NCBI GenBank assembly: GCA_029866325.1
Contig: JARWZO010000031.1
Span: 1 to 64,000, forward strand
Length of the DNA stretch: 64,000 nt
Reading direction: 5' to 3'
Source of the DNA: Fluviicola sp.
GTDB taxonomy: Bacteria; Bacteroidota; Bacteroidia; Flavobacteriales_D; Crocinitomicaceae
Of the stretch, positions 19,004 through 28,572 are shown piece by piece. The notes under the pieces were generated by a model. That model was not told the origin of the DNA, ran no database searches, and saw only the letters and a program-made list of their open reading frames with translations. The position numbers and the translations under genes were made by a program. The first letter of the stretch is position 1. Each line of letters begins with the position of its first letter.

Positions 19004-19330
19004 ATGATGACACAACCACTTCCTTTTTGTACCTATGTTTTGTTTAGTGAAAAAGACGCCATGCTATACATTGGTTATTCTTCCAATCTTGAAAATCGTA
19101 TAAAACGACACAATTACGGAGATGTAAAAAGCACCGCCAACCGTCGACCTTTAAAATTGATTTTCTGTGAATTTTACCTCTTTGAAAATGATGCACGCAA
19201 ACGCGAAATGTATTTCAAAACAACTGCCGGAAAGAAAGCACTGAAACTTATGTTGCGATCAACGTTGCATACACTTGGATATGCGGAAAAAGTGCGTTTT
19301 ATTTTTGCGGAAGAAGTAGCCGATATTTAG
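19004..19330 (+). CDS. GIY-YIG nuclease family protein
   Basis: The 108-residue protein is a single GIY-YIG domain of the small UPF0213/YhbQ-like type. The core shows Y-V-L about 10 residues before LYIGYS, then LENRIKRHN with the conserved Arg and His-Asn, and a Glu in ENDARKREMYFK that would be the catalytic acid. I chose ATG 19004 because the domain starts immediately; the open frame upstream runs through the tRNA and its terminator and is not coding. Stand-alone members are frequent in Bacteroidota next to tRNA or rRNA genes; their role is unsettled. Confidence 0.88.
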   Translation: MMTQPLPFCTYVLFSEKDAMLYIGYSSNLENRIKRHNYGDVKSTANRRPLKLIFCEFYLFENDARKREMYFKTTAGKKALKLMLRSTLHTLGYAEKVRFIFAEEVADI

Positions 19331-19721
19331 TTTTTTTTGGTTTAGATTACAATTTGAGTGTGGGATTTCGGTTCGAAGTTTTGTTTTTTTCATTTCACTA
19401 AACCTTGAGATTAGCGTGTTTAACTCAAGACTACGTTTCATGATTAAAGTTTGAATGAAAATAAAAAATAATCCGTGAAAATCGACCTGGCTTGAGATCA
19501 AGAAAGAATTAGAATCAGAGCGCTCTGAAAACTTTCAGGGGGAGAAGAATACCCTAAACAGAGAAGCTTTCTTCTCACAACAAAAGATTACACCTCGCAT
19601 TTCAAGACCGCAAAGTTACCCAACCCATCCATTCCTAAACCCAAATGGCTGTTGGTGAAGTTTGTGAAAAAAAGCAAAACCGGATTCTGTAGTATTGATT
19701 TAAAATTTAAAATAATATACA
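19331..19721. other. Intergenic, 390 bp, upstream of the giant T9SS gene
   Basis: I see no supported gene. The stretch is AT-rich, with a short palindrome AGAGCGCTCT near 19520. A TTTG at 19661 and a near-match TAGTATTG at 19690-19697 could be promoter parts, but the 25-bp spacing is too long to trust. Confidence 0.5.
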
Positions 19722-22700
19722 ATGAATCCTCTAAAGAAAACGCTATTTTTAGTCTTTTGCTTGCTTTTTTTCAATAGTTTGAATGCTCAATCCTTTCTTT
19801 GGGCAAAGGGCATCGGAACTACAGGTGTAGACCAGGGTACAAAAGTTAAAGTTGATGCCGCTGGAAATGTCTACACAACAGGGTTTTATATCGGAACCGC
19901 AGACTTTAATCCCGGCGCAGGAGTATTCAATATGACCTCTAACACCACAACGTGGTATGATGTTTTCATCACAAAATTTGATGCGTCCGGAAATTTTATT
20001 TGGGCGAAAAGTATTGGTGGTTCGTTAAACGATGTGCCGCTCTCACTTGAGCTTGATAACTCCAATAACCTGCTAATTTCAGGTTATTTTTATGGAACAG
20101 TTGATTTTGACCCGAATGCCGGTGTCACGAATCTGGTATCAGCCGGAAATGAAGAACCTTTCGTTTTAAAATTAACCGATCAAGGAAATTTCGTCTGGGC
20201 AAGAAGATTGGGCGGTGCTCAAAACGAACGTGCAAATGGCGTTGCCATCGATGCGAATGATAATGTGTATGTGACCGGTGTGTTTAGTGTTGCCGGTGAT
20301 TTTGACCCGGGAGCAGCCACTGTTACGTTAACACCTGTTGGCGGACAAGATTGTTTTATTGTAAAACTTGATGCTGCCGGTGTTTTTGTTTGGGCCAAGC
20401 AACTTGGTGGAACAGGAAATGAAATTGGAGCCTCAATAGATATTGATGCCGCCAATAATGTGATTACTACAGGATATTTCACGCTAACCGCAGATTTCGA
20501 TCCCGGAGCAGGCGTTGCCAACAGCACTTCATTGGGACTGAACGATATGTTTATCAATAAATTGGACCAAAATGGGGCTTTCATTTTTAACAAAACAATC
20601 GAGGGAGCATCAGAAGGGTATTTCAATACGGTGAAAACAGATGCGAATAACAACATCGTGGCAGTAGGTTATTTCACAGGTGCAATTGATTCCGATCCGG
20701 GGGCAGGCGTGGCAACAATGACTTCACTAGGAGGCAACGATGGATTTCTGATTCAACTAAACAGTGCAGGAAATTTCGTTTGGGCATATCAGTTAGCTTC
20801 GGCTTCCGGTGAAAACTATAATGATCTCGCATTTGACAGTAACAACAACATTTACGCGGTTGGAACTTTTTCCGGTACGATTGACTTCGATCCGGGAGCC
20901 GGTGTGTTCAACGTGGGATCAAATGGTTTTGAGGATGGATTTATTCAAAAACTAAACTCATCAGGTGGGTTTATTTCTGCCTGGAAAATAGGTGGACCGT
21001 TGAATTATGATCGCATATATGGAGTGGATGTATCTTTAGATGGTTTAGCTGAAATTCACACAACCGGCTATTATAACGCTACTGTTGATATGGATCCATC
21101 AGCCGGAGTATTAAATCTCACAGCTGTAGGTTCAAGTGATATTTTCGTGCACAAAATGGGATGTGCCATTCCTGCCGCTCCTGCCAGCACAACCAGTCTT
21201 TCAATATGCGCCGGTAACTCAACAACACTTACAGCTACCGGTGCGGGAACATTGGGATGGTACACTGCCTCAACCGGTGGAAGCTACCTAGGTGGCGGAG
21301 CTACCTACAATACAGGAAATCTCAATACAACTACCACTTATTATGTTCAAGACAGCACGTGTCTTGCCGGTCCGAGAACCCAAATTGTAGTGACTGTTAA
21401 TGACGGTGTAGCCAATCAAACCTTAGCGGCCGCTTCTAGTACCGTTTGCCCGGGATCGTCAACCACAATTAACATGGGGAATAGCGAGTTGGGTGTCAAC
21501 TACTATTTGAGAAATAATGCAACTGATGCCATCATTCAAGGTCCGGTGGCAGGTACCGGAGGTCCTTTGGCATTCAATACCGGAGCGTTAGCAGCCACAA
21601 CGTCTTATAATGTTTTTGGAACCAATTCATTTTTCACCAATTCAGCACTGAATCTGGATGGAACAAATGATTATGTTACCATGGGAACAGGTAATCGTGG
21701 CATTACTAGTACAATAACCGTTTCAGCAAGAGTGAAAACGGTTGTAAACGGAGCCTCTCAATTCATAGTTGACAAATACTTGAGTGGCGGAATTGGCTAT
21801 TATCTCTTTATCAATGCAACCGGACAAGCTTCTTTTCAGGGAAGAGATGTAGCTGGTGCAATCAAATCCTCCGGATTATCAACAACAATTGTCGCAGATA
21901 ATCAATGGCATGACATTACCGGAGTTGTGAGAAGCACAGGTTGGGAAATTTGGGTAGACGGTGTTCTAGAAAGTTCAGGAACGTATTCCTTGGGCGGAAC
22001 AGGACTTGGTACAACTGCCGCGCTATTGGTTGGTCAGTTTAACGCTGCTTATACTCCTGCGGATATTGACCGCGTAGCCATTTGGAACACTGCTTTGAGT
22101 CCGGCAACTATTCTTAGTAATAATGCAACATGTTTAGTTGGGAATGAAGCAAATTTGGTTGCGTTATTTACCTTTAATCAAACGTCCGGAACCAATGTTC
22201 CCGACTTATCTCCTTCAGCGACTAATGGAACACTGGTAAATATGTCTAGTCCTAGTTGCTGGTACACGCTTTCCGGAGACTATTGTCAAACAACCTGCGA
22301 TGCTGAAATGTCTCAGATTGTTACCGTTACGGTGAGCGCATTGCCTTCACAACCAACAATCAGCGCTGGCGGACCAACAAGCTTGTGCTCTGGAGGTTCA
22401 GTAACATTGACGGCTTCTACTGGAACTACTTACTTATGGTCAAACGGCGCGACAACTGCATCTATTGTTGTTTCAACTGCTGGAACATATACCGTTCAAG
22501 TAACGAATGCGGCAGGTTGTCAATCGGTTGCAAGTGCAGGTACAACAGTGATTGTTGGAACACTTCCGGCACAACCAACTGTTACAGCAGGCGGATCAAC
22601 AACCTTTTGTGCAGGTGGTTCGGTTACGTTGACCTCATCAGCGGGAACATCTTACTTATGGTCGAATGGTGCTACTACAGCGGCCATTAGCCCAACAACT

Positions 22701-25280
22701 TCAGGAACTTATACGGTTCAGGTAACCAATGCTTCGGGTTGTCAATCGGTGGCAAGTGCAGGAACGGCGGTAACAGTAAACGCAGTTCCTTCTCAACCTA
22801 CTATTAGTGCCGGAGGATCAACAACCTTCTGTGCTGGCGGTTCGGTAACACTTACTTCTTCTGCAGGAACATCCTACTTATGGTCAAACGGAGCAACAAC
22901 AGCTGCCATTAGCCCAACAACAGCCGGAACATTTACGGTACAAGTAACCAATGCAGCCGGTTGTCAATCGGTAGCCAGCGCTGGAACAGCCGTAACGGTA
23001 AACGCACTTCCTTCTCAACCTACTATTAGTGCCGGCGGATCAACAACTTTCTGTACAGGAGGTTCGGTAACGCTCACTTCTTCAGCAGGAACATCTTACT
23101 TATGGTCAAACGGAGCTACAACAGCTTCGATTTCACCTACAACTGCCGGAAATTACACAGTGCAAGTTACCAACGCTGCAGGTTGTCAATCGGTAGCAAG
23201 TGCAGGAACAGCCGTAACAGTTAACGCGCTTCCTTCTCAACCTACAATCAGCGCCGGTGGTTCAACAACTTTCTGTGCAGGCGGTTCGGTTACCTTGACA
23301 TCATCAGCAGGAACATCTTATTTATGGTCAAACGGAGCAACAACAGCTGCTATCAGTCCAACAACTGCCGGGAATTACATAGTGCAAGTTACCAACGCAG
23401 CAGGTTGTCAATCAGTAGCTTCAACAGGAACAGCGGTTACTGTAAATGCATTGCCAAGTCAGCCAACAATAACAGCTGGCGGCGCAACAACGTTTTGTTC
23501 CGGTGGTTCCGTTACATTGACCTCATCGGCAGGATCAAGTTATTTATGGTCTGACGGATCATTGAATTCTTCCATTAATCCTTCCTCTTCAGGAACGTAT
23601 ACCGTACAAGTTACCAATGCAGCAGGTTGTCAATCGGTAGCTTCTGCTTCCACTGTGGTTACGGTGAATTCATTGCCAAGTCAGCCAACAATATCAGCTA
23701 GTGGCGCAACAACATTCTGTGCTGGCGGTTCTGTAACGTTGACATCAGCGGCGGGATCAAGTTACTTATGGTCGAACGGCGCTACAACAGCATCCATTGC
23801 ACCAACTACTACCGGAACATTCACGGTTCAGGTAACCAATGCCTCAGGTTGTCAATCCGTGTCAAGCGCCGCAACAACCGTTACAGTAAACGCATTGCCG
23901 GTGATTGCGCAAGGGTCTTTGACCAACCCGACCTCATGTACAATCGACAACGGATCTATTGAAATCACAGGAACTGGAAATGGAGATGTATCCTGGACAG
24001 GTACTTCAAGCGGAAGTTTGACGGGAATAACGCTTCCTGCAACTATCACGAACTTAAGCGACGGATCGTTCAACATAACATTTACCAACGCTTCAGGTTG
24101 TGTGTCGAATACCATCAACAGTTCTTTAATCGCTCCATCAGCTCCTGCGGCACCAACGATTACCGCTTCAGGTGCTACTACATTCTGTGCGGGTGGTTCG
24201 GTTACTTTGACTTCTTCTAACGGATCGGCTTACCTTTGGTCGAATGGAGAAACGACAGCTTCTATCCAAGTATCCGACGCTGGAAGTTATACAGTGAGTA
24301 TCACAGATGCATCCGGTTGTTCATCGGCAGCGAGCAGCGGTACCGCCGTAACGTTAAATGCTTTGCCTGTCATTGCAGCAGGAACCGTAACCAATCCTAC
24401 ATCATGTACGGTTGACAACGGTTCTATAGAGGTAACGGGAACAGGAACAGGAGATCTATCATGGACAGGGACAGCTAGCGGAAGTTCAACAGCGATCACG
24501 CTTCCTTCTACGATCAACGGTTTGGGCGACGGATCTTATGACATTACGTTTACCGATGCATTGGGCTGTACGTCTTTGCCATTGTCTGCTTCTTTATCAT
24601 TGCCGGGAACCCCAAGTGCGCCAATCATTTCCGCTTCAGGAGCGACTACCTTCTGCGAAGGCGGATCAGTTACACTTACGTCATCTAACGGTACAAGTTA
24701 TTTGTGGTCGAACGGAGCAACAACAGCTTCTATTGATGTTGTTGCTGATGGAAGCTATACGGTTATCATCACAAATGTAGACGGATGTACTTCTCCGGCA
24801 AGTGCTACAACAACCGTTGCTGTAGATCAACTGCCTGATGTGACTGTTACGGAAGTCAATAATACCATTACAGCTACCCAAACCGGAGCTGCTTACCAAT
24901 GGATCGATTGCGGAAACGGAAATCAACCAATTGCAGGTGCTACGGGTATTGCTTTCTCTCCAACAGTAAATGGTAGTTATGCGGTAATCATTACCTCTGG
25001 TACTTGTTCTGATACATCTGCTTGTACTATAATTTCAACTATAGGGCTCAGCGAGCAAACATCGGTATTCATCGGTGTGCATCCAAACCCTGGATTTGAT
25101 GTAGTTGAAGTAACGGCAAGTAGTAACATTCAGTTCATTGAAATCTATGCCGCAACCGGAGAATTGATTCGATTGGTGCAAGAAGCAACATTCGACATCA
25201 GCAACATGGCACGCGGAATTTACCTTCTGAAAGTAACAACCAATCAAGGAACCGGAATGGTTCGACTGGTAAAAGAATAA
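19722..25280 (+). CDS. Giant T9SS surface protein: beta-propeller, LamG-like and Ig-like repeats
   Basis: The 1852-residue protein has a signal peptide (1-22, ending FNSLNA). About seven SBBP-type propeller repeats follow at residues 25-480, each with a variant of DFDPGAGV. Next come an Ig-like domain (about 490-560), a LamG/concanavalin-like domain (about 640-800; LNLDGTNDYV), and seven exact 74-residue Ig-like repeats (874-1391). Two further diverged copies alternate with another module (NPTSCT.DNGSIE), and a type A sorting domain ends the protein (VHPNPGFDVVEV to LVKE). It is probably a cell-surface adhesin or matrix protein. It has its own terminator and stands alone. Confidence 0.93.
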   Translation: MNPLKKTLFLVFCLLFFNSLNAQSFLWAKGIGTTGVDQGTKVKVDAAGNVYTTGFYIGTADFNPGAGVFNMTSNTTTWYDVFITKFDASGNFIWAKSIGGSLNDVPLSLELDNSNNLLISGYFYGTVDFDPNAGVTNLVSAGNEEPFVLKLTDQGNFVWARRLGGAQNERANGVAIDANDNVYVTGVFSVAGDFDPGAATVTLTPVGGQDCFIVKLDAAGVFVWAKQLGGTGNEIGASIDIDAANNVITTGYFTLTADFDPGAGVANSTSLGLNDMFINKLDQNGAFIFNKTIEGASEGYFNTVKTDANNNIVAVGYFTGAIDSDPGAGVATMTSLGGNDGFLIQLNSAGNFVWAYQLASASGENYNDLAFDSNNNIYAVGTFSGTIDFDPGAGVFNVGSNGFEDGFIQKLNSSGGFISAWKIGGPLNYDRIYGVDVSLDGLAEIHTTGYYNATVDMDPSAGVLNLTAVGSSDIFVHKMGCAIPAAPASTTSLSICAGNSTTLTATGAGTLGWYTASTGGSYLGGGATYNTGNLNTTTTYYVQDSTCLAGPRTQIVVTVNDGVANQTLAAASSTVCPGSSTTINMGNSELGVNYYLRNNATDAIIQGPVAGTGGPLAFNTGALAATTSYNVFGTNSFFTNSALNLDGTNDYVTMGTGNRGITSTITVSARVKTVVNGASQFIVDKYLSGGIGYYLFINATGQASFQGRDVAGAIKSSGLSTTIVADNQWHDITGVVRSTGWEIWVDGVLESSGTYSLGGTGLGTTAALLVGQFNAAYTPADIDRVAIWNTALSPATILSNNATCLVGNEANLVALFTFNQTSGTNVPDLSPSATNGTLVNMSSPSCWYTLSGDYCQTTCDAEMSQIVTVTVSALPSQPTISAGGPTSLCSGGSVTLTASTGTTYLWSNGATTASIVVSTAGTYTVQVTNAAGCQSVASAGTTVIVGTLPAQPTVTAGGSTTFCAGGSVTLTSSAGTSYLWSNGATTAAISPTTSGTYTVQVTNASGCQSVASAGTAVTVNAVPSQPTISAGGSTTFCAGGSVTLTSSAGTSYLWSNGATTAAISPTTAGTFTVQVTNAAGCQSVASAGTAVTVNALPSQPTISAGGSTTFCTGGSVTLTSSAGTSYLWSNGATTASISPTTAGNYTVQVTNAAGCQSVASAGTAVTVNALPSQPTISAGGSTTFCAGGSVTLTSSAGTSYLWSNGATTAAISPTTAGNYIVQVTNAAGCQSVASTGTAVTVNALPSQPTITAGGATTFCSGGSVTLTSSAGSSYLWSDGSLNSSINPSSSGTYTVQVTNAAGCQSVASASTVVTVNSLPSQPTISASGATTFCAGGSVTLTSAAGSSYLWSNGATTASIAPTTTGTFTVQVTNASGCQSVSSAATTVTVNALPVIAQGSLTNPTSCTIDNGSIEITGTGNGDVSWTGTSSGSLTGITLPATITNLSDGSFNITFTNASGCVSNTINSSLIAPSAPAAPTITASGATTFCAGGSVTLTSSNGSAYLWSNGETTASIQVSDAGSYTVSITDASGCSSAASSGTAVTLNALPVIAAGTVTNPTSCTVDNGSIEVTGTGTGDLSWTGTASGSSTAITLPSTINGLGDGSYDITFTDALGCTSLPLSASLSLPGTPSAPIISASGATTFCEGGSVTLTSSNGTSYLWSNGATTASIDVVADGSYTVIITNVDGCTSPASATTTVAVDQLPDVTVTEVNNTITATQTGAAYQWIDCGNGNQPIAGATGIAFSPTVNGSYAVIITSGTCSDTSACTIISTIGLSEQTSVFIGVHPNPGFDVVEVTASSNIQFIEIYAATGELIRLVQEATFDISNMARGIYLLKVTTNQGTGMVRLVKE
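22341..23894 (+). repeat. Seven tandem 222-bp repeats inside the giant T9SS gene
   Basis: Units start at 22341, 22563, 22785, 23007, 23229, 23451 and 23673, each exactly 222 bp (74 codons) with no indels. Each encodes an Ig-like domain beginning LPSQPTISAGG and containing YLWSNGATT and VTNAAGCQSVAS. Protein identity between central units is very high, while many third codon positions differ. Confidence 0.95.
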
Positions 25281-25305
25281 TCAACAATTTGGTTACTTAG
25301 CGCGT

Positions 25306-25346
25306 AAAACCGGGGTTCGATTCAATTCGGATTCCGGTTTTTTTTG
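25306..25346 (+). terminator. Rho-independent terminator of the giant T9SS gene
   Basis: AAAACCGG at 25306-25313 pairs with CCGGTTTT at 25334-25341, followed by more T. It lies 25 bp after the stop codon. Confidence 0.8.
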
Positions 25347-25459
25347 GTCTTTGGTGAAATCTAATCCGCAGAACTCACGTTGACTAAGTTACTTTCTTTT
25401 TTCGCTGATGGAAAATCAAGTTTAATTGAGCGTAATTTTACAGCGCGTAATTCAACTTC

Positions 25460-25915
25460 ATGTACCAATTCAAACGAACCGATTCGGAAGATCCCGATTT
25501 TCACCCCATGGTTGCAGAACTCGACAAAGATCTGGCCATTCGCGACGGAGACGAGCATGCTTTTTTTGCTCAGTTTAATAAAATCGACTCGATTAACCAT
25601 GTGGTAATTGCTCATGAAAACGAGCTCCCTGTGGGTTGCGGCGCTATCAAGGAATACAAGCCAACAATCATGGAAATCAAACGCATGTTTGTATCACCCG
25701 AACAACGCGGAAAAGGCATTGCATCGTTGATCTTAAGCGAATTGGAAACATGGGCGAAGGAATTAGGAGCTAATTCATTCATTTTGGAAACCGGCAAAAA
25801 ACAACACGAAGCCATTTCCTTGTATACAAAATGTCGCTACACTATAATTGAGAATTATGGTCAATATGCCGGGGTGGAGAGTAGCGTTTGTTTTGAGAAG
25901 AAGTTGGTGAGCTAA
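25460..25915 (+). CDS. GNAT family N-acetyltransferase
   Basis: The 151-residue protein has the acetyl-CoA-binding motif A of the GNAT fold (RMFVSPEQRGKGIASLIL, about 78-95), preceded by a beta strand with conserved GCGAIKEY and followed by the motif B region (FILETGKKQHEAISLY). Such proteins transfer acetyl groups to amines on small molecules or proteins; the substrate cannot be told. The gene is a single unit: upstream lies the previous gene's terminator and downstream a 176-bp gap. Confidence 0.88.
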   Translation: MYQFKRTDSEDPDFHPMVAELDKDLAIRDGDEHAFFAQFNKIDSINHVVIAHENELPVGCGAIKEYKPTIMEIKRMFVSPEQRGKGIASLILSELETWAKELGANSFILETGKKQHEAISLYTKCRYTIIENYGQYAGVESSVCFEKKLVS

Positions 25916-26091
25916 AACAACACTATGAAAAGCGATTTCACGAACAAACAACCCTTATTTCTTTCAGAAATCATCTGTTTGGTTCAAAGCCAGATTTATT
26001 AACTAACGGACGTATCGGAGGGTCGAATTTCTTTCCTTGCTTTGATAGAATCTTTAAAAGCGGTACTTATGTATCTCAAACGTTTATCGAT

Positions 26092-26919
26092 ATGCACCGG
26101 CTAATTTTCATCTTTGTTTTATGCTTGTTTCTACCAAAATTCCATTTCGCGCAGCAAAATGTTAGTGCCAAACAATATTGGGAACTCTACGCGGATAGTT
26201 TGGCACAACAAAAAGCGCGAATTGACAGCCTCAAACAAGAACTTTCTAATGCCGAACAATCACAACTTAAAAACAGCAGAATAATTGACAGTCTAAGAAA
26301 GGAACAAGAATGGCTTCGTGCAATACTAGACAATTACAATGCTCAAATTCGAAATATTGCCATTGAAAATCAAAACCAACAACGTCTCACACATATTCGG
26401 AAACTATATTCGCAGTACCACGCCATACAACTTCCGTTTCACTATCAAACTTCGGATACTGTAAGCTATATTCCAGCAGAAGAACCTCTTGACACACTTA
26501 TTTTCGGAGAATACATCCCGGTATATGTTATTGGAATTTTGCCTGATACGTCCAATTATTACTGCTTTTTTTACCTCATTCCCGCCGATGATGCTTTGCC
26601 CGCCGTAGCGACCTTCAACAAAAAGGGCGAATTGATTTCAAGAAAATTGTTGATCGAATCTTGCTGGAAAGGAGCCGAAAGCGATTGTGAATCCATTCTA
26701 CGTATTTCGCCGACACTCGAAATCAACTTTAGCTACCGTGAATACCAATACGATGCAGATGACGAGGGTTATTATAGCAATACACCTTACGAAGCTGCGG
26801 GTTACATAGAAACGTCCAAGATTGCATCAAACGGAGAATGGATTTTGATTGAACGCATTGAGCAATCGCAAGAAGAGTTGTTCAAAAACCCGATTATTCA
26901 TGACATTTGGAGGGATTAG
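26092..26919 (+). CDS. Secreted coiled-coil protein of unknown function
   Basis: The 275-residue protein has a signal peptide (1-20, ending KFHFA) and a predicted coiled coil at about 38-100, rich in Gln, Leu and Glu (DSLAQQKARIDSLKQELSNA). A globular C-terminal part with many acidic and aromatic residues follows. I do not recognise a family. It probably resides in the periplasm or outer surface. It is convergent with the next gene (gap 11 bp). The gap upstream (25916-26091) holds nothing clear. Confidence 0.75.
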   Translation: MHRLIFIFVLCLFLPKFHFAQQNVSAKQYWELYADSLAQQKARIDSLKQELSNAEQSQLKNSRIIDSLRKEQEWLRAILDNYNAQIRNIAIENQNQQRLTHIRKLYSQYHAIQLPFHYQTSDTVSYIPAEEPLDTLIFGEYIPVYVIGILPDTSNYYCFFYLIPADDALPAVATFNKKGELISRKLLIESCWKGAESDCESILRISPTLEINFSYREYQYDADDEGYYSNTPYEAAGYIETSKIASNGEWILIERIEQSQEELFKNPIIHDIWRD

Positions 26920-26930
26920 TCCGTGCCAAA

Positions 26931-27470
26931 CTACCTCACCTCCAATCGCTCCACTCCGCCTGCATCATTCAAACTATGATAAACAAAACTCACTAGGTGC
27001 AACATTTGATCGCGTCCCTTTTTTTGTCCGATTTTAGCGACCACAAACACACTGGAAAGTAATAGAATTCCAATGGGCAACACCCATAAAACGGCGCTGC
27101 TTCCATGACTGGAATATTGAACAAAACCCATGATGGAAGCAAAAAAGGTAATGATACTAATGGCGGCATAAATCAAGGTAAACATAAACCAAACGGTTTG
27201 TCGCGGACCAATCAAACAACTCACACGGGTAAATTCCTTCGATTCACTTTTTTCGATACGCACCGTCATCTCTGGCGACCAATAATGCCGCACATGTATC
27301 GGGTTCTTCAAGAAGATTAGTTCGCCGCTCCTGAATCCGGAAACGGTAGAATCTTTTTTGAGGGAATCTTCTACGTTTTCTAAACAGGTTTCTACTTCCG
27401 TTGTTGTTTTGAGGTAAAACCGCGGACGAATTTCACCCAAAATGGAATGGTTTAATCGATTAAAAGGCAT
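26931..27470 (-). CDS. Two-span membrane protein of unknown function
   Basis: The 179-residue protein has two hydrophobic segments at about 92-117 and 126-147, joined by a short loop (QYSSHGSS). A polar N-terminal domain of about 90 residues (RPRFYLKTTTEVETCLENV) and a short basic tail flank them; both ends probably face the cytoplasm. No family is recognised. The start ATG at 27470 gives a plausible N-terminus. It may be co-transcribed with nothing else, since the upstream winged-helix gene is in the same direction but ends 92 bp away. Confidence 0.7.
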   Translation of the reverse strand: MPFNRLNHSILGEIRPRFYLKTTTEVETCLENVEDSLKKDSTVSGFRSGELIFLKNPIHVRHYWSPEMTVRIEKSESKEFTRVSCLIGPRQTVWFMFTLIYAAISIITFFASIMGFVQYSSHGSSAVLWVLPIGILLLSSVFVVAKIGQKKGRDQMLHLVSFVYHSLNDAGGVERLEVR

Positions 27471-27561
27471 ACCAATCGTTTTACTTTTCCAATGTAGAAT
27501 AAATTTCAGAAAGACTGATTCTAAATTGGTTAACGCTAATTTCAGGTTAGACTCACGTTAA

Positions 27562-28434
27562 TCACACATCCACCTCCAGTATATAACCACGGCTATGCAC
27601 GTTCATTAATCGCACCGACGGGTCAACCTCAAAGATTTTCCGGAGTTTGGAAACAAACACATCCAAGCTGCGTCCCACAATCACACCTTCGTCTTCCCAC
27701 ACTTTCATAAGCGTAGTGCGTTCAATGATTTCATTGGGTGAAATCGCAAAAAGGTGAAGCAATTTGGTCTGTTTGGCTGTCAGGCGAATCTGTTCCGAAC
27801 CCAGCATCAGGTATCTGTCACGGTAATGAAACCGGTAATTACCCAACACAATTACTCCTGACTCAGGATTTGATTCGTTCATTGGTGTAGTTTTAGGTGA
27901 TTGTTTTCGTTTCATCCACACCATTACCAAAAACGCCAATATGGTGAATCCGAAAAAAAACGCGATTATCCAGATAGCTGATAAACGTTCTTTGGGTTGA
28001 AATAACAATTCAATCGCATAACAGTTCCTGAGTTGCTTGCGCGCTGAACACTGAATTCCCCTTTCTACAGCCGCCGTTGCGGTATAAGAATAAACCACTT
28101 GGTTGTGGGCACATTCGCGCACACGCACAATGTATTCAGAAGGTAATTGCTCTGCTTTCGCAACACGGTGAATGGTTTGGATCAATGAATCGGGTACAAA
28201 CTCAAAACGTGCCTCGAAACGTAAACGATAATTGTTTTTTGTAAGACGCTCCACAGGCAATACCCGCGATGTGTGATCGCCGGAAAGTAACAACACTTCA
28301 TGACCGATTTTGCGCATGCTTACTTCGGTATTTGCCTCCTGAAAAGCAGTTGCTCCTACAGCATCATTCCACCATATAAGCGCAAACACCGCAAGTGTTG
28401 TCAATCCAAGCAACAGAAAATGGATACGTTTCAT
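27562..28434 (-). CDS. Membrane-bound winged-helix transcriptional regulator (ToxR-like layout)
   Basis: The 290-residue protein begins with a signal-anchor (about 5-21). A periplasmic domain (about 25-150) contains Cys 108, 129 and 138, and a second membrane span lies at about 153-174. A cytoplasmic OmpR/PhoB-type winged helix follows at 195-290 (LTAKQTKLLHLFAISPNEII, then VGRSLDVFVSKLRKIF, then SRGYILEV). No receiver domain is present, so it is probably a one-component sensor that reads a periplasmic signal and binds DNA directly. It is divergent from the FKBP-like lipoprotein gene 138 bp away, a possible target (inference). Confidence 0.88.
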   Translation of the reverse strand: MKRIHFLLLGLTTLAVFALIWWNDAVGATAFQEANTEVSMRKIGHEVLLLSGDHTSRVLPVERLTKNNYRLRFEARFEFVPDSLIQTIHRVAKAEQLPSEYIVRVRECAHNQVVYSYTATAAVERGIQCSARKQLRNCYAIELLFQPKERLSAIWIIAFFFGFTILAFLVMVWMKRKQSPKTTPMNESNPESGVIVLGNYRFHYRDRYLMLGSEQIRLTAKQTKLLHLFAISPNEIIERTTLMKVWEDEGVIVGRSLDVFVSKLRKIFEVDPSVRLMNVHSRGYILEVDV

Positions 28435-28543
28435 AGCTTCAAAGAAACAAATTCAAGGCACATGCAATTGATTTTTACATAGTTTTTACATTTTGAAACG
28501 CCCTTTTTACAGCATTCATTAGCGAATTAAACACCTCTTATCA

Positions 28544-28551
28544 TAGGTTTG
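28544..28551 (+). promoter_or_regulatory. -7 element of the FKBP-like lipoprotein gene
   Basis: The plus strand reads TAGGTTTG, 21 bp upstream of the ATG at 28573. It matches the TAnnTTTG consensus. The region between it and the divergent regulator gene (28435-28572) could hold an operator, but I see no clear inverted repeat. Confidence 0.45.
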
Positions 28552-28572
28552 TAACATCCAAATACTTGTTTC

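Noticed and set aside
19259-19501. Minus-strand open frame of 80 codons near the GIY-YIG gene
   Set aside because: It is antisense to the end of the GIY-YIG gene, has low complexity and no family features.
22341-23894. Repeat array as a CRISPR
   Set aside because: Units are 222 bp, contiguous and in frame within a T9SS protein gene, with no spacers and no cas genes.
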